A program made the position numbers and the translations under genes. A stretch of 64,000 nt of DNA, taken from assembly GCF_003014475.1 (NCBI RefSeq), contig NZ_PYGJ01000002.1, positions 310,001 through 374,000 on the forward strand, read 5' to 3'. Shown piece by piece: positions 27,774-36,963 of the stretch (positions within the stretch are counted from its first letter, which is position 1; each line of letters begins with the position of its first letter). The stretch comes from Shimia abyssi (GTDB lineage: Bacteria > Pseudomonadota > Alphaproteobacteria > Rhodobacterales > Rhodobacteraceae). Below the pieces are notes generated by a model. The model worked only from the letters and a program-made list of their open reading frames with translations, ran no database searches and was not told the DNA's origin.

Positions 27774-27806
27774 GCAACGTTGCTCAATTTTCGTGCAACC
27801 GTGCAC
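27774..27806 (+). promoter_or_regulatory. Two palindromes upstream of nasT
   Basis: GCAACGTTGC (27774-27783), a perfect 10-bp palindrome, and GTGCA-ACCG-TGCAC (27793-27806), a perfect 5+5 inverted repeat, sit 10 bases apart in the 186-base gap before nasT. Both carry the half-site GCAAC/GTGCA. They could be operator sites of a nitrogen regulator; neither matches the NtrC consensus (TGCACC-N5-GGTGCA) well. Confidence 0.35.
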
Positions 27807-27924
27807 ATTAATCTGGCAGCGACCCTTAAGACGCCTTTGCGCTGATCCCTTAGCCTCGTATCTTGCGCTTCCCGCTCGTACCAAAAGGGTCGTCCAGCCT
27901 CTCAAAAAAGAGACCGCCCGCCCC

Positions 27925-28509
27925 GTGACAACCACACTCAAAATCCTCGTTGTCGAGCCTGACAAATCCCGCGCCCATGCTATCATAGATAGCCTCGCGA
28001 CAACTGGCGACCACCACATAACAGTGCTCTCGGGTCATACGGGCCTTGCTCGTTCGGTCGCCGATTTCAACCCCGATATCGTGCTGGTCGACATCACCAA
28101 TCCCTCGCGCGATATGATCGAAGAACTCACGCTGGCCTCATCGCCTCTGGAACGCCCCGTCGCCATGTTTGTAGACCGTAGCGACGACAGTATGACAAAG
28201 GCCGCCATCGAAGCCGGCGTCTCGGCATATGTGGTCGATGGCCTACGCACAGACCGTCTCAAACCGGTCATGGACGCCGCCATCTCGCGCTTTCGCATGT
28301 TCCAGCGCCTGCGCACCGAACTCGCTGCAACCAAACGCGCCCTGGAAGAACGCAAGATCGTCGACCGCGCCAAGGGCATCCTGATGCGCGCACGTGGTCT
28401 TTCAGAAGACGAAGCCTATGCGCTCATGCGCAAGACTGCGATGGGACAGGGCAAAAAGATCGTCGATGTCGCCCAAGCCCTCGTGACCGCGTCGGACCTG
28501 CTGTCATGA
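27925..28509 (+). CDS. nasT: Nitrate/nitrite response antiterminator NasT (ANTAR)
   Basis: 194-residue regulator: pseudo-receiver domain (TLKILVVEPDKSRAHAIIDS; IVLVDITNPSRD; VSAYVVDGL) and a C-terminal ANTAR RNA-binding domain (ALEERKIVDRAKGILMRARG, LSEDEAYALMRKTAMGQGKK). ANTAR proteins bind paired hexaloop hairpins in mRNA leaders and prevent termination. The stop overlaps the nasS start (ATGA). I chose GTG before TTTLKILVVE by family length; the frame is open for 57 further codons upstream without similarity. The target leader is at 29794-29902. Confidence 0.9.
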   Translation: MTTTLKILVVEPDKSRAHAIIDSLATTGDHHITVLSGHTGLARSVADFNPDIVLVDITNPSRDMIEELTLASSPLERPVAMFVDRSDDSMTKAAIEAGVSAYVVDGLRTDRLKPVMDAAISRFRMFQRLRTELAATKRALEERKIVDRAKGILMRARGLSEDEAYALMRKTAMGQGKKIVDVAQALVTASDLLS

Positions 28510-29681
28510 AAACACAATCGCTGAACATAGGCTTCATGCCTCTCGTCGACGCAGCTCCCTTGATCATCGCGCATGAACTTGGCTTTGCTGAAGAAGAAGG
28601 GCTCACCCTGACTTTGCAGCCCAGCCCGTCATGGTCCACTCTGCGGGACCATCTGGTGCTGGGCCAAATCGATGCCGCACATATGCTTTCTCCCGTCCCC
28701 ATCGCCATGGCGCTTGGGCTGGGCGGCATCAGCACTCGGCTCGACGCACTCTCCGTTCTCTCCGTCAACGGCAATGTTTTTGGCGTCTCCAACGAACTCG
28801 CCAGCCGCCTGCGCGCCAGCGAGTTTAAACCCGATTTCACCGATGCGCTCGCCGCCGGCCAGGCATTGGCCCAAGTTTCCGGGGAATTGCGCATCGGTGT
28901 TCCGTTTCCCTTTTCCATGCATGCTGAACTGCTTCACTACTGGCTGGTCACTTTCGGCCAAACCGCTCCACAGGCGCTCAAGGTGCGCACTATCCCGCCC
29001 CCTCTGATGGCAGACGCCATCGCTTCCGGCGAAATCGATGCGTTTTGCGTTGGTGAACCGTGGGGATCCATCACCGTAGAAAACGGCGGCGGAGAGTTGC
29101 TCCTGCCTGGTGCGCGCATATGGCAATTCTGCCCTGAAAAAGTGCTCGCCGTACGTAGTGACTGGGTCAGCACCAATGACAATCTCGCCGGCCGTCTCTT
29201 GCGTGCCACATGGAAGGCCGGGCGTTGGCTGGGGGACGCCTCCAAACTCTCAACCGCCGCAGAAATCCTCGGCTGGCCGGAATATCTCGGCATTCCCGCC
29301 GAAATTCTAGAGCGGTCTCTCACCGGTCATATGATCGTATCTCAACACGCGCCCGTTCAACGCGTCCCGCGCATGGTTGCGTTTTTCGACGCGGCCGCCA
29401 CGTTTCCATGGAAATCTCAGGCGGCTTTCATCGCAACGCAACTCGCCAATCGGCACGGTCTGGATCCGATCGCCGCTGCCCGAGACGCTGCAACGATCTT
29501 TCGATCCGATCTCTACCGCCGTCACCTCGCCCCACTGGGCGCAGATATGCCCGGTGCGTCCGTAAAACTCGAAGGCGCGCTGGCCGTGCCAACGTCGGTC
29601 GCATCTGACAACGGCACCCTGATTCTCGGACCGGATGCGTTTTTTGACGGCCGAATTTTTGATCCACCAGTTCTCGAATGA
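28506..29681 (+). CDS. nasS: Nitrate sensor NasS
   Basis: 391-residue relative of NrtA/CmpA nitrate-binding proteins, but with no signal peptide: it starts MKTQSLNIGFMPLVDAAPLIIA directly with the binding domain. Typical marks: DAAHMLSPVPIAMALG, IGVPFPFSMHAELLHYWL and DAFCVGEPWGSI. In Azotobacter, Paracoccus and Bradyrhizobium, NasS holds NasT when nitrate is absent and frees it upon binding nitrate or nitrite; the same role is inferred here from pairing with nasT and position before the nas leader. Confidence 0.9.
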   Translation: MKTQSLNIGFMPLVDAAPLIIAHELGFAEEEGLTLTLQPSPSWSTLRDHLVLGQIDAAHMLSPVPIAMALGLGGISTRLDALSVLSVNGNVFGVSNELASRLRASEFKPDFTDALAAGQALAQVSGELRIGVPFPFSMHAELLHYWLVTFGQTAPQALKVRTIPPPLMADAIASGEIDAFCVGEPWGSITVENGGGELLLPGARIWQFCPEKVLAVRSDWVSTNDNLAGRLLRATWKAGRWLGDASKLSTAAEILGWPEYLGIPAEILERSLTGHMIVSQHAPVQRVPRMVAFFDAAATFPWKSQAAFIATQLANRHGLDPIAAARDAATIFRSDLYRRHLAPLGADMPGASVKLEGALAVPTSVASDNGTLILGPDAFFDGRIFDPPVLE

Positions 29682-29696
29682 ACAAAAAATGTGCAC

Positions 29697-29718
29697 TCGC
29701 AGCAAAATTATGCTGCGA
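29697..29718 (+). promoter_or_regulatory. 8-bp perfect inverted repeat ahead of the nas leader
   Basis: TCGCAGCA and TGCTGCGA flank AAATTA. It is 15 bases past the nasS stop and about 75 bases upstream of the ANTAR hairpins, so it could be a DNA operator at the nrt promoter or a 5' hairpin of the transcript. The loop AAATTA lacks the G4 of an ANTAR hexaloop, so I do not count it as a NasT target. Confidence 0.45.
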
Positions 29719-29793
29719 TGCGGCGCATTCAACCTGTTCTGACGCCAACACAGCTTGCGCCATAGGCTCCCCCGGCGCCTAATGAACCCAAGC

Positions 29794-29839
29794 CGGAACA
29801 AAGACGTTCCGCAAATTCCTCCCTCCCCGAAGCAGGGGA
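29794..29839 (+). ncRNA. NasT (ANTAR) target leader: two hexaloop hairpins
   Basis: First hairpin: CGGAAC, loop AAAGAC (29800-29805), GTTCCG; the loop has A at position 1 and G at 4, the ANTAR hexaloop rule. Second hairpin, 12 bases on: TCCCC, loop GAAGCA (29829-29834), GGGGA; it has G4 but G instead of A at position 1. The terminator stem starts 11 bases later. Spacing and order match known ANTAR antitermination leaders: NasT binding to the pair would be expected to stop the terminator forming and let transcription enter nrtA. Confidence 0.8.
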
Positions 29840-29849
29840 ACCCCAGAGC

Positions 29850-29902
29850 AAAGCCGCTCGACCCGTTGCCCTCCCACAACGTCGGTCCAGCGGCTTTTTT
29901 TT
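29850..29902 (+). terminator. Intrinsic terminator in the nas leader
   Basis: AAAGCCGCT (29850-29858) pairs with AGCGGCTTT (29889-29897); past a C-C mismatch GACC pairs with GGTC, and GTTG with CAAC further in, followed by eight T. It lies 42 bases upstream of nrtA and is the stop that NasT is expected to overcome in nitrate or nitrite. Confidence 0.85.
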
Positions 29903-29944
29903 ATTCCCCCACCTGCCACTCAGGGGCCTAACAAAGGAAGTAAC

Positions 29945-31309
29945 ATGAAACGCATCGCATCTCTCCTTGCAGCCACCACCATGCTGGTCACCCCGGCCAT
30001 GGCTGAACTCGAACTTGAAAAAGACGAACTGACATTTGGCTTTATCAAACTCACCGACATGGCCCCGCTGGCCGTGGCCTATGAACAAGGCTTCTTTGAC
30101 GACGAGGGTCTCTTCGTGACACTCGAAGCGCAAGCCAACTGGAAAGTTCTGCTGGACGGCGTGATCGACGGCCAGCTCGACGGCGCGCATATGCTCGCCG
30201 GCCAGCCACTCGCCGCGACGATCGGTTACGGCACCGAGGCGCACATCATCACCCCCTTCTCCATGGATTTGAACGGCAACGGCATCACCGTTTCCAACCA
30301 GATTTGGGAAGAGATGAAGCCATATGTCCCCCTGATGGAAGATGGCCGCCCGCAGCACCCGATCTCTGCCGCCTCAATGAAACCTGTGGTCGAAAAATAC
30401 CAGTCCGAGGGCAAACCCTTCAATATGGGCATGGTCTTTCCGGTTTCGACACACAACTACGAACTGCGCTACTGGCTCGCTGCAGGCGGTCTGGAGCCGG
30501 GTTTTTACAGCCCCGAAAACATCTCAGGTCAAATCGGCGCCGATGTTCTGCTCTCCGTCACGCCCCCACCGCAAATGCCCGCTACAATGGAAGCAGGCAC
30601 AATCTACGGGTACTGCGTCGGCGAGCCGTGGAACCAGCAGGCCGTGTTCAAAGGCATCGGTGTCCCTGTTATCACCGACTACGAACTCTGGAAAAACAAC
30701 CCGGAAAAGGTCTTTGGCATCACCGCCGAATTTGCCGAAGAGTACCCCAACACCACGCTGGCTGTCGTCAAGGCTCTGATCCGCGCGGCCATGTGGCTTG
30801 ACGAAAACGACAACGCCAACCGCCCCGCCGCCGTGGAAATCCTGTCCCAGCCCGAATATGTCGGTGCAGATTATGACGTGATCGCAAACTCCATGACCGG
30901 CACATTCGAATACGAAAAAGGCGACAAGCGTGAAGTACCGGACTTCAATGTCTTCTTCCGCTACAACGCCACATACCCGTTCTATTCGGACGCCGTCTGG
31001 TACCTGACCCAAATGCGCCGCTGGGGTCAGATCGCCGAGTCAAAATCAGACAGCTGGTATGACGAAGTCGCCAAGTCGGTCTACAAACCCGAAATCTACC
31101 TCGAAGCCGCCAAACTTCTGGTCGACGAGGGTCTTGCGAACTCTGCGGACTTCCCTTGGGAAAGCGACGGCTACAAGGCTCCGACCCCTGCCGAAGATAT
31201 CATCGACGGCATCGCATATGACGGTCGCACCCCGAACGCCTATCTCGAAAGCCTGCCAATCGGCCTTAAAGGCGACCAGAAGGTCGTCGGTACAGAGATC
31301 CAAGGCTAA
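29945..31309 (+). CDS. nrtA: Nitrate ABC transporter, substrate-binding protein
   Basis: 454-residue periplasmic nitrate-binding protein. Signal peptide ([20 protein letters not shown]) without lipobox Cys; then [60 protein letters not shown] and [18 protein letters not shown], all diagnostic for NrtA/CmpA/NasF. AAGGAAG precedes the ATG. First gene of the regulated operon, with nrtB-nrtC-nirB-nirD-nasA downstream. Nitrate rather than bicarbonate as ligand follows from the neighbours. Confidence 0.95.
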   Translation: MKRIASLLAATTMLVTPAMAELELEKDELTFGFIKLTDMAPLAVAYEQGFFDDEGLFVTLEAQANWKVLLDGVIDGQLDGAHMLAGQPLAATIGYGTEAHIITPFSMDLNGNGITVSNQIWEEMKPYVPLMEDGRPQHPISAASMKPVVEKYQSEGKPFNMGMVFPVSTHNYELRYWLAAGGLEPGFYSPENISGQIGADVLLSVTPPPQMPATMEAGTIYGYCVGEPWNQQAVFKGIGVPVITDYELWKNNPEKVFGITAEFAEEYPNTTLAVVKALIRAAMWLDENDNANRPAAVEILSQPEYVGADYDVIANSMTGTFEYEKGDKREVPDFNVFFRYNATYPFYSDAVWYLTQMRRWGQIAESKSDSWYDEVAKSVYKPEIYLEAAKLLVDEGLANSADFPWESDGYKAPTPAEDIIDGIAYDGRTPNAYLESLPIGLKGDQKVVGTEIQG

Positions 31310-31318
31310 GCAACAAGC

Positions 31319-31380
31319 GCGCTCCTCGGCCCCTTTCGGGACTTCCTCGCGATGAAAGCCCGCAAGGGCTTGAGGAGCGC
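31319..31380 (+). ncRNA. Branched RNA structure between nrtA and nrtB
   Basis: Outer stem GCGCTCCTC (31319-31327) with GAGGAGCGC (31372-31380). Inside it a hairpin AAGCCC-GCAA-GGGCTT with a GNRA tetraloop (31356-31371), and CCC-TTTC-GGG (31331-31340). No T-run follows. It probably protects or ends part of the nrtA mRNA so that the binding protein outnumbers the permease. Same position as the urtA-urtB hairpin. Confidence 0.6.
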
Positions 31381-31412
31381 ACCCCCCCGCCATCCGTCCA
31401 AGGACACGCCCC

Positions 31413-32495
31413 ATGACCGCAATCGACCCCCAAGCCCTGGCCGATGAAGAGCGCGAAGCCCGTCGCGCACGTCTCTTCACCCGCATCAACAAGGCCGACA
31501 CCTGGTTTCAGGTCCTCGGCCTCTCCTTCGTCACCCCCATTCTCAAAGCCGCCGCAGGCGACAACCCCAAAGCGCAGGCCAAAAAAATCTGGCGGCTGCT
31601 CGGCGTTCCTGTTCTTGCCATCCTCGGTTTCCTGCTGCTCTGGGGCACACTCGCCCCACAGGTTCAAACCTCACTCGGTGCAGTCCCTGGCCCTAAACAA
31701 GTCTGGACCGAGGCCGTTAATCTTCACCAAGACGCACAGGCCAAAGCCGCCAAAGAGGCGAAATTCAATGCGCGGGTCGACGCGCGCAACGCAAAATTCA
31801 TCGCCAATGGTCAGCCCGAAAAGGTCAAGCAAATCGCCTATACCGGCTCGCCCAGCTACTACAACCAAATCTGGACCTCGATCAAAACCGTCTTTTTCGG
31901 CTTCCTGATCGGTTCGATTATCGCAATCCCGCTGGGCATCCTCGCTGGCCTCTCGCCATATGCAAACGCCGCCATCAACCCACTGATCCAGATATTCAAA
32001 CCGGTCTCCCCATTGGCTTGGCTCCCAATCGTGACCATGATCGTGTCGGCCACCTACACTGTAGACGACGGTTTGTTCTCCAAATCGTTCCTCAACTCGG
32101 CCATCACCGTGACGCTCTGCTCTCTGTGGCCGACGCTGATCAACACCTCCCTGGGGGTCGCGAGCATCGACAAAGACCTCATCTCGGTCTCCAAAGTTCT
32201 GAAAATGAACACATGGACCAAGATCACCAAACTTGTCCTGCCCTCCGCCCTGCCATTGATCTTCACCGGTCTGCGCCTGTCGCTGGGTGTGGGATGGATG
32301 GTGCTGATCGCCGCCGAAATGCTGGCCCAGAACCCCGGCCTTGGCAAATTTGTCTGGGACGAGTTCCAGAACGGCTCGTCCTCATCACTGGCGAAAATCA
32401 TGGTGGCCGTCTTCACCATTGGCATCATCGGTTTCCTGCTTGATCGCCTGATGTACGCCATCCAGTCGCTCTTTACCTTCTCCTCGAACCGGTGA
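31413..32495 (+). CDS. nrtB: Nitrate ABC transporter permease
   Basis: 360-residue inner-membrane permease. After a ~60-residue cytoplasmic N-terminus a first helix (VPVLAILGFLLLWGTLAP), a periplasmic insert rich in Lys/Ala and then the binding-protein-type permease domain: GFLIGSIIAIPLGILAGLSPYA, PLAWLPIVTMIVSATY, the EAA-like segment WTKITKLVLPSALPLIFTGLRLSLGVGW (two blocks) and AEMLAQNPGLGKFVWDEFQNG. These match NrtB. Six bases separate it from nrtC. Confidence 0.93.
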   Translation: MTAIDPQALADEEREARRARLFTRINKADTWFQVLGLSFVTPILKAAAGDNPKAQAKKIWRLLGVPVLAILGFLLLWGTLAPQVQTSLGAVPGPKQVWTEAVNLHQDAQAKAAKEAKFNARVDARNAKFIANGQPEKVKQIAYTGSPSYYNQIWTSIKTVFFGFLIGSIIAIPLGILAGLSPYANAAINPLIQIFKPVSPLAWLPIVTMIVSATYTVDDGLFSKSFLNSAITVTLCSLWPTLINTSLGVASIDKDLISVSKVLKMNTWTKITKLVLPSALPLIFTGLRLSLGVGWMVLIAAEMLAQNPGLGKFVWDEFQNGSSSSLAKIMVAVFTIGIIGFLLDRLMYAIQSLFTFSSNR

Positions 32496-32501
32496 TCTGA
32501 C

Positions 32502-34184
32502 ATGAGCATTCTCACCTTCGACAACGTCTCCAAATCCTTCGGTGAAGGCACCGCACGGACCGACGTACTCAAAAACATCAACCTAAATGTGAAGGAGGGC
32601 GAGTTCCTCGTCCTCCTCGGCTTCTCCGGCACCGGCAAGACAACGCTGATCAACCTGATGGCAGGCCTCGACACACCGTCAAAAGGGGCCGTCACCTTCA
32701 AAGGCAAACCAATCAATGGCCCTGGCCCGGAACGTGGTCTGATCTTCCAGAGCTACTCGCTCATGCCGTGGCTCACCGTGAACGGTAACGTGCGCCTTGC
32801 ACTCGACAGCGTGTTCCCGAAGATGCCCAAGGATGAGAAATCGGCCAAAGTGGCCCATTACGTCAATATGGTCGGCCTCTCCCATGCAACGCACCGCCGC
32901 CCGGCAGAACTCTCTGGCGGCATGCGCCAACGTGTGAACGTCGCCCGTGCCTTGGCCATGGACCCCGAAATGCTGCTGTTGGACGAGCCGCTTTCTGCGC
33001 TCGACGCCCTCACCCGCGCCAATCTGGCGGACGAGATCGAACATATCTGGACCGAAGACAAAAAAACCTGCGTCCTGATTACCAATGATGTGGACGAAGC
33101 AATCATCCTCGCGGATCGTATCATCGCTTTGAACCCCGATGGCACACTTGGCGACGAGTTTACCGTCACCATTCCTCGCCCTCGCGACCGCATGGAAATG
33201 AACCACCACGACGGGTTCAAACGCCTGCGGGCAGACATCACTAAATACCTGATGGATGTGGGGATCGAAGCCAAAACCGAAGGCACCAAAACCCTACCCG
33301 ACGTGACGCCAATCCATGGTGTTCCCACCGCCGTCAAAGACGCGCAAAAGGGCATGATCGACCACAACTTCCTCGACTTTTCGCAATTACACAAAGTCTA
33401 CCCAACACCCAAAGGCCCGCTAACCGTTGTCGAAGACTTCGACCTCAAGGTGCAACGCGGCGAGTTCATCTCGCTGATCGGCCACTCTGGCTGCGGCAAA
33501 TCCACTGTCCTCACCATGGCCGCTGGCCTGAATGAGATCTCCAAAGGCGGTATTCGCCTTGACGGTCGTCACGTCGAAGGCGCCGATCCAGAACGCGCCG
33601 TAGTGTTTCAGTCGCCCAACCTCTTCCCATGGCTCTCGGCACGTGAAAACGTCGCCATTGGTGTGGACAAGGTCTACCCCAAGGCTTCGCGCAGCGAACG
33701 TCAGGACGTGGTCGACTATTATCTCGAACGCGTGGGACTTGCCGACGCCATGGACCGCCCAGCACATTCCATGTCCAACGGTATGAAGCAACGCGTCGGC
33801 ATCGCCCGCGCCTTTGCCCTCTCGCCAAAGCTCCTCTTGCTCGACGAACCCTTTGGAATGCTCGACAGCCTCACCCGCTGGGAATTGCAAGAGGTGCTCA
33901 TGGAGGTCTGGGACCGCACCAAAGTAACGGCCATCTGTGTTACACATGACGTTGACGAAGCCATCCTGCTGGCTGACCGCGTGGTTATGATGACCAACGG
34001 CCCACAGGCCACAATCGGCAAAATTGTGGATGTCGACTTGCCTCGCCCGCGCACACGCAAGGCGCTTCTGGAACACCCCGACTACTACACCTTCCGACAG
34101 GAAGTGCTCGATTTCCTAGAGGAATACGAACACGGCGCCAAACCCACGCCAAAAACCGCCCCCAAGGCCATCGCAGCAGAGTGA
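32502..34184 (+). CDS. nrtC: Nitrate ABC transporter, fused double ATPase
   Basis: 560 residues with two complete ABC domains. Domain 1 (about 1-250): Walker A LGFSGTGKTTL, signature LSGGMRQRVNVARALAMDPE, Walker B LLLDEPLSALD. Domain 2 (about 285-535): Walker A GHSGCGKSTVL, signature MSNGMKQRVGIARAFALSPK and LLLLDEPFGMLD. Cyanobacterial systems have separate NrtC and NrtD, NrtC carrying an NrtA-like tail; here both ATPases are joined and no binding domain is attached. Translationally close to nirB. Confidence 0.93.
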   Translation: MSILTFDNVSKSFGEGTARTDVLKNINLNVKEGEFLVLLGFSGTGKTTLINLMAGLDTPSKGAVTFKGKPINGPGPERGLIFQSYSLMPWLTVNGNVRLALDSVFPKMPKDEKSAKVAHYVNMVGLSHATHRRPAELSGGMRQRVNVARALAMDPEMLLLDEPLSALDALTRANLADEIEHIWTEDKKTCVLITNDVDEAIILADRIIALNPDGTLGDEFTVTIPRPRDRMEMNHHDGFKRLRADITKYLMDVGIEAKTEGTKTLPDVTPIHGVPTAVKDAQKGMIDHNFLDFSQLHKVYPTPKGPLTVVEDFDLKVQRGEFISLIGHSGCGKSTVLTMAAGLNEISKGGIRLDGRHVEGADPERAVVFQSPNLFPWLSARENVAIGVDKVYPKASRSERQDVVDYYLERVGLADAMDRPAHSMSNGMKQRVGIARAFALSPKLLLLDEPFGMLDSLTRWELQEVLMEVWDRTKVTAICVTHDVDEAILLADRVVMMTNGPQATIGKIVDVDLPRPRTRKALLEHPDYYTFRQEVLDFLEEYEHGAKPTPKTAPKAIAAE

Positions 34185-34189
34185 AAGCC

Positions 34190-36634
34190 ATGACCCAGAA
34201 ACTGATTATCATCGGGGCCGGCATGGCTTCGGGCCGCGCCCTCGAACATCTGTTCGAGCAAGCTCCCGACGCCTTTGACGTCACCCTTTTCAACGCCGAA
34301 CCTCGCGGCACCTATAACCGCATCATGCTGTCACCAGTACTTTCGGGCGACAAGACGTTTGAGGAAATCCTCACCCATACCGCCGAATGGTACGAGGACA
34401 ATAACGTCACGTGCCGCTTTGGCGAAAAAGTGGTCGCCATTGATCGAAACGCCAAAACCATAACGGCAGATAATGGCGACGTGCTGGCCTATGACAAACT
34501 GATCATCGCCACCGGCTCCACGCCATTCATCATTCCGCTTCCCGGCCATGATCTTGACGGTGTCATCGCCTATCGTGACCTCGAAGATACCAACGCAATG
34601 ATTGCCCTCGGCGAAAGACCCGATGCACGCGCCGTGGTAATCGGCGGTGGCCTGCTTGGGTTAGAGGCCGCGGCTGGCCTCAAGGCACGCGGTGTCGACG
34701 TGACCGTTGTGCACATTATGGGCCACCTGATGGAGCGCCAACTGGACGAGGCCGCAGGCTATCTCTTGCGCAAAGCGCTGGTCGACAAAGGTATCACCGT
34801 CAAATGCTCGGCCAATTCCAAAGAAATCCCTGGCGAAAACGGTCGCGTCAAAGCGCTCCTTCTGGATGATGGTACCGAACTTCCCTGTGACCTGCTGGTG
34901 ATGGCCGTCGGCATCCGCCCTTCCATCGCATTAGCCGCAGAGGCTGGTCTCGCCACTGGGCGCGGTATTCACGTCGACGACCACATGGTCACATCCGACG
35001 ACAGCATCCTGTCACTTGGCGAATGTGTCGAACATGAAGGTAATATATTTGGCCTTGTCGCACCGCTATATGATCAGGCCAAAGTCATTGCCAAAACCCT
35101 GCTCGACCAAGAAGCGACCTTTGTGAACAAAGACGTCTCGACCATGCTCAAGGTCACCGGTTGTGATCTCTTTTCCGCTGGCGACTTTGCCGACGGAGAA
35201 GGGCGCGAAGACATCGTCTATCGCGATCCGGCGCGCGGCATCTATAAACGCCTTGTGATCCAAGAGAACCGTATTATCGGTGTGGTCATGTATGGCGACA
35301 CCGCAGACGGCAACTGGTTCTTTGGCCTACTAAAAAGTGGCGAAGACATTTCCAATATGCGCGACACTTTGATCTTTGGGCCTGCCTTCCAGGGGGGTGC
35401 CCCCTCGGACCCTATGGCAGCCGTTGCAGCCTTACCGGCTGACGCAGAAATCTGCGGCTGCAACGGCATATGCAAAGGTCAGATCGTCGACGCCATTCAA
35501 GGCGGCGCAACAACACTGGATGATGTCCGTGCCCAAACCAAGGCCTCCGGCTCCTGCGGCACCTGCACCGGTCTCGTCGAACAGGTGCTTTCAGTCACGC
35601 TTGGCGATGACTTTGTACTGCCAGCCAGCAAATCTGTTTGCGGTTGTACCGAGTTCACTCACGAAGACGTGCGCCGCCTGATCAAATCGCGCGAGCTGAA
35701 ATCACAGCCCGCCGTCTGGCAGGAACTTGGCTGGAATACACCAAACGGCTGCCACGTCTGCCGCCCGGCAATCAACTATTACCTGCTTGCCGATTGGCCG
35801 TTGGAATATGCCGACGACCCACAGTCGCGCTTTGTGAACGAACGCAAGCATGCCAACATTCAAAAGGACGGCACCTATTCGGTGGTACCCCGTATGTGGG
35901 GTGGCATGACCAACCCAACCGAGCTGCGCGCCATTGCGGATGCGGCTGAAAAGTTCAATGTGCCGACCATCCACGTCACCGGTGGCCAGCGCATCGACCT
36001 TTTGGGGGTCAAGGGCGAGGATCTGCCCGAAATCTGGTCCGATTTGAACAAGGCTGGCATGGTCTCGGGACATGCGTATTCCAAAGGTTTGCGCACCGTC
36101 AAAACCTGTGTCGGCAGCGACCATTGCCGCTTTGGCACTCAGGACAGCACCGGGCTTGGCATCCAACTTGAGAAAATTCTCTGGGGCTCGTGGGCGCCAC
36201 ACAAGCTGAAACTGGGTGTCTCTGGTTGCCCGCGCAACTGCGCCGAAGCCACATGCAAAGACATCGGCGTCGTATGTGTCGACAGTGGATACCAGATTGG
36301 TATCGGCGGCGCCGCGGGCATGGACGTTAAAGAAACAGAATTGCTCTGTCAGGTCGCAACCGAAGCGGAAGTGATCGAAGTCATAACCGCCGTGACCCAA
36401 GCTTATCGCGAAGGCGGTAAATATCTCGACCGTATCTATAAATGGTTGGCCAAGGTCGGCATGGACTGGGTCCAGGAGAACGTCGTGGACGATCTTGAGA
36501 ACCGAAAGGCACTGGCTGCGCGTTTCGAACTCTCACAGTCGATCTATCGCAAAGACCCATGGGCAGAACACGCCCGCGAAAGAGCCGACACATACCAACC
36601 CATCGCAAACCTGACACTGGAGGCGGCAGAATGA
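34190..36634 (+). CDS. nirB: Assimilatory nitrite reductase, large subunit (NADH)
   Basis: 814 residues. FAD domain at the start (KLIIIGAGMASGRALEHL), NAD-binding VVIGGGLLGLEAAAGLKARGV, two BFD-type [2Fe-2S] segments (CGCNGICKGQIV...SCGTC and CGCTEF...GCHVCRP), then sulfite/nitrite reductase half-domains with siroheme-[4Fe-4S] Cys in CVGSDHCRFGT and SGCPRNCAEATCKD. It reduces nitrite to ammonium with NADH in the cytoplasm. GTG at 34181 (overlapping the nrtC stop) is an alternative start three codons earlier. Confidence 0.96.
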   Translation: MTQKLIIIGAGMASGRALEHLFEQAPDAFDVTLFNAEPRGTYNRIMLSPVLSGDKTFEEILTHTAEWYEDNNVTCRFGEKVVAIDRNAKTITADNGDVLAYDKLIIATGSTPFIIPLPGHDLDGVIAYRDLEDTNAMIALGERPDARAVVIGGGLLGLEAAAGLKARGVDVTVVHIMGHLMERQLDEAAGYLLRKALVDKGITVKCSANSKEIPGENGRVKALLLDDGTELPCDLLVMAVGIRPSIALAAEAGLATGRGIHVDDHMVTSDDSILSLGECVEHEGNIFGLVAPLYDQAKVIAKTLLDQEATFVNKDVSTMLKVTGCDLFSAGDFADGEGREDIVYRDPARGIYKRLVIQENRIIGVVMYGDTADGNWFFGLLKSGEDISNMRDTLIFGPAFQGGAPSDPMAAVAALPADAEICGCNGICKGQIVDAIQGGATTLDDVRAQTKASGSCGTCTGLVEQVLSVTLGDDFVLPASKSVCGCTEFTHEDVRRLIKSRELKSQPAVWQELGWNTPNGCHVCRPAINYYLLADWPLEYADDPQSRFVNERKHANIQKDGTYSVVPRMWGGMTNPTELRAIADAAEKFNVPTIHVTGGQRIDLLGVKGEDLPEIWSDLNKAGMVSGHAYSKGLRTVKTCVGSDHCRFGTQDSTGLGIQLEKILWGSWAPHKLKLGVSGCPRNCAEATCKDIGVVCVDSGYQIGIGGAAGMDVKETELLCQVATEAEVIEVITAVTQAYREGGKYLDRIYKWLAKVGMDWVQENVVDDLENRKALAARFELSQSIYRKDPWAEHARERADTYQPIANLTLEAAE

Positions 36635-36963
36635 ACTGGATCGACATTGGCAAGCTCGACGACATTCCCCTGCGGGGCGCGCGCGTGGTGAAAACACCCC
36701 TTGGCTGCGTCGCAGTGTTTCGCCCAACAGAAACCGAGGTGTTCGCCACCTCGGACCGCTGCCCACACAAGGGCGGTCCGCTCTCCGAAGGTATCGTACA
36801 TGACCGCAAGGTCACATGCCCACTGCACAATTGGGTCTTCTGCCTCGAAACCGGCGCTGCTCAAGGGGCTGATGAAGGCCAGATCGAAACCTTTGCCACT
36901 CAGATCATTGACGGGCGCATTCTGCTCGACTCCAGAACGCTCCAAACCGAGGCCGCAGCCTGA
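36631..36963 (+). CDS. nirD: Nitrite reductase small subunit, Rieske type
   Basis: 110-residue Rieske-fold protein. Cluster ligands are present: C44 and H46 in RCPHKGG, C63 and H66 in TCPLHNWVF, so it can hold a [2Fe-2S] cluster, unlike enteric NirD, which lacks them. In Paracoccus the equivalent (NasG) passes electrons from the flavoprotein to both nitrite and nitrate reductase. Start overlaps the nirB stop (ATGA) and stop overlaps the nasA start. Confidence 0.93.
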   Translation: MNWIDIGKLDDIPLRGARVVKTPLGCVAVFRPTETEVFATSDRCPHKGGPLSEGIVHDRKVTCPLHNWVFCLETGAAQGADEGQIETFATQIIDGRILLDSRTLQTEAAA

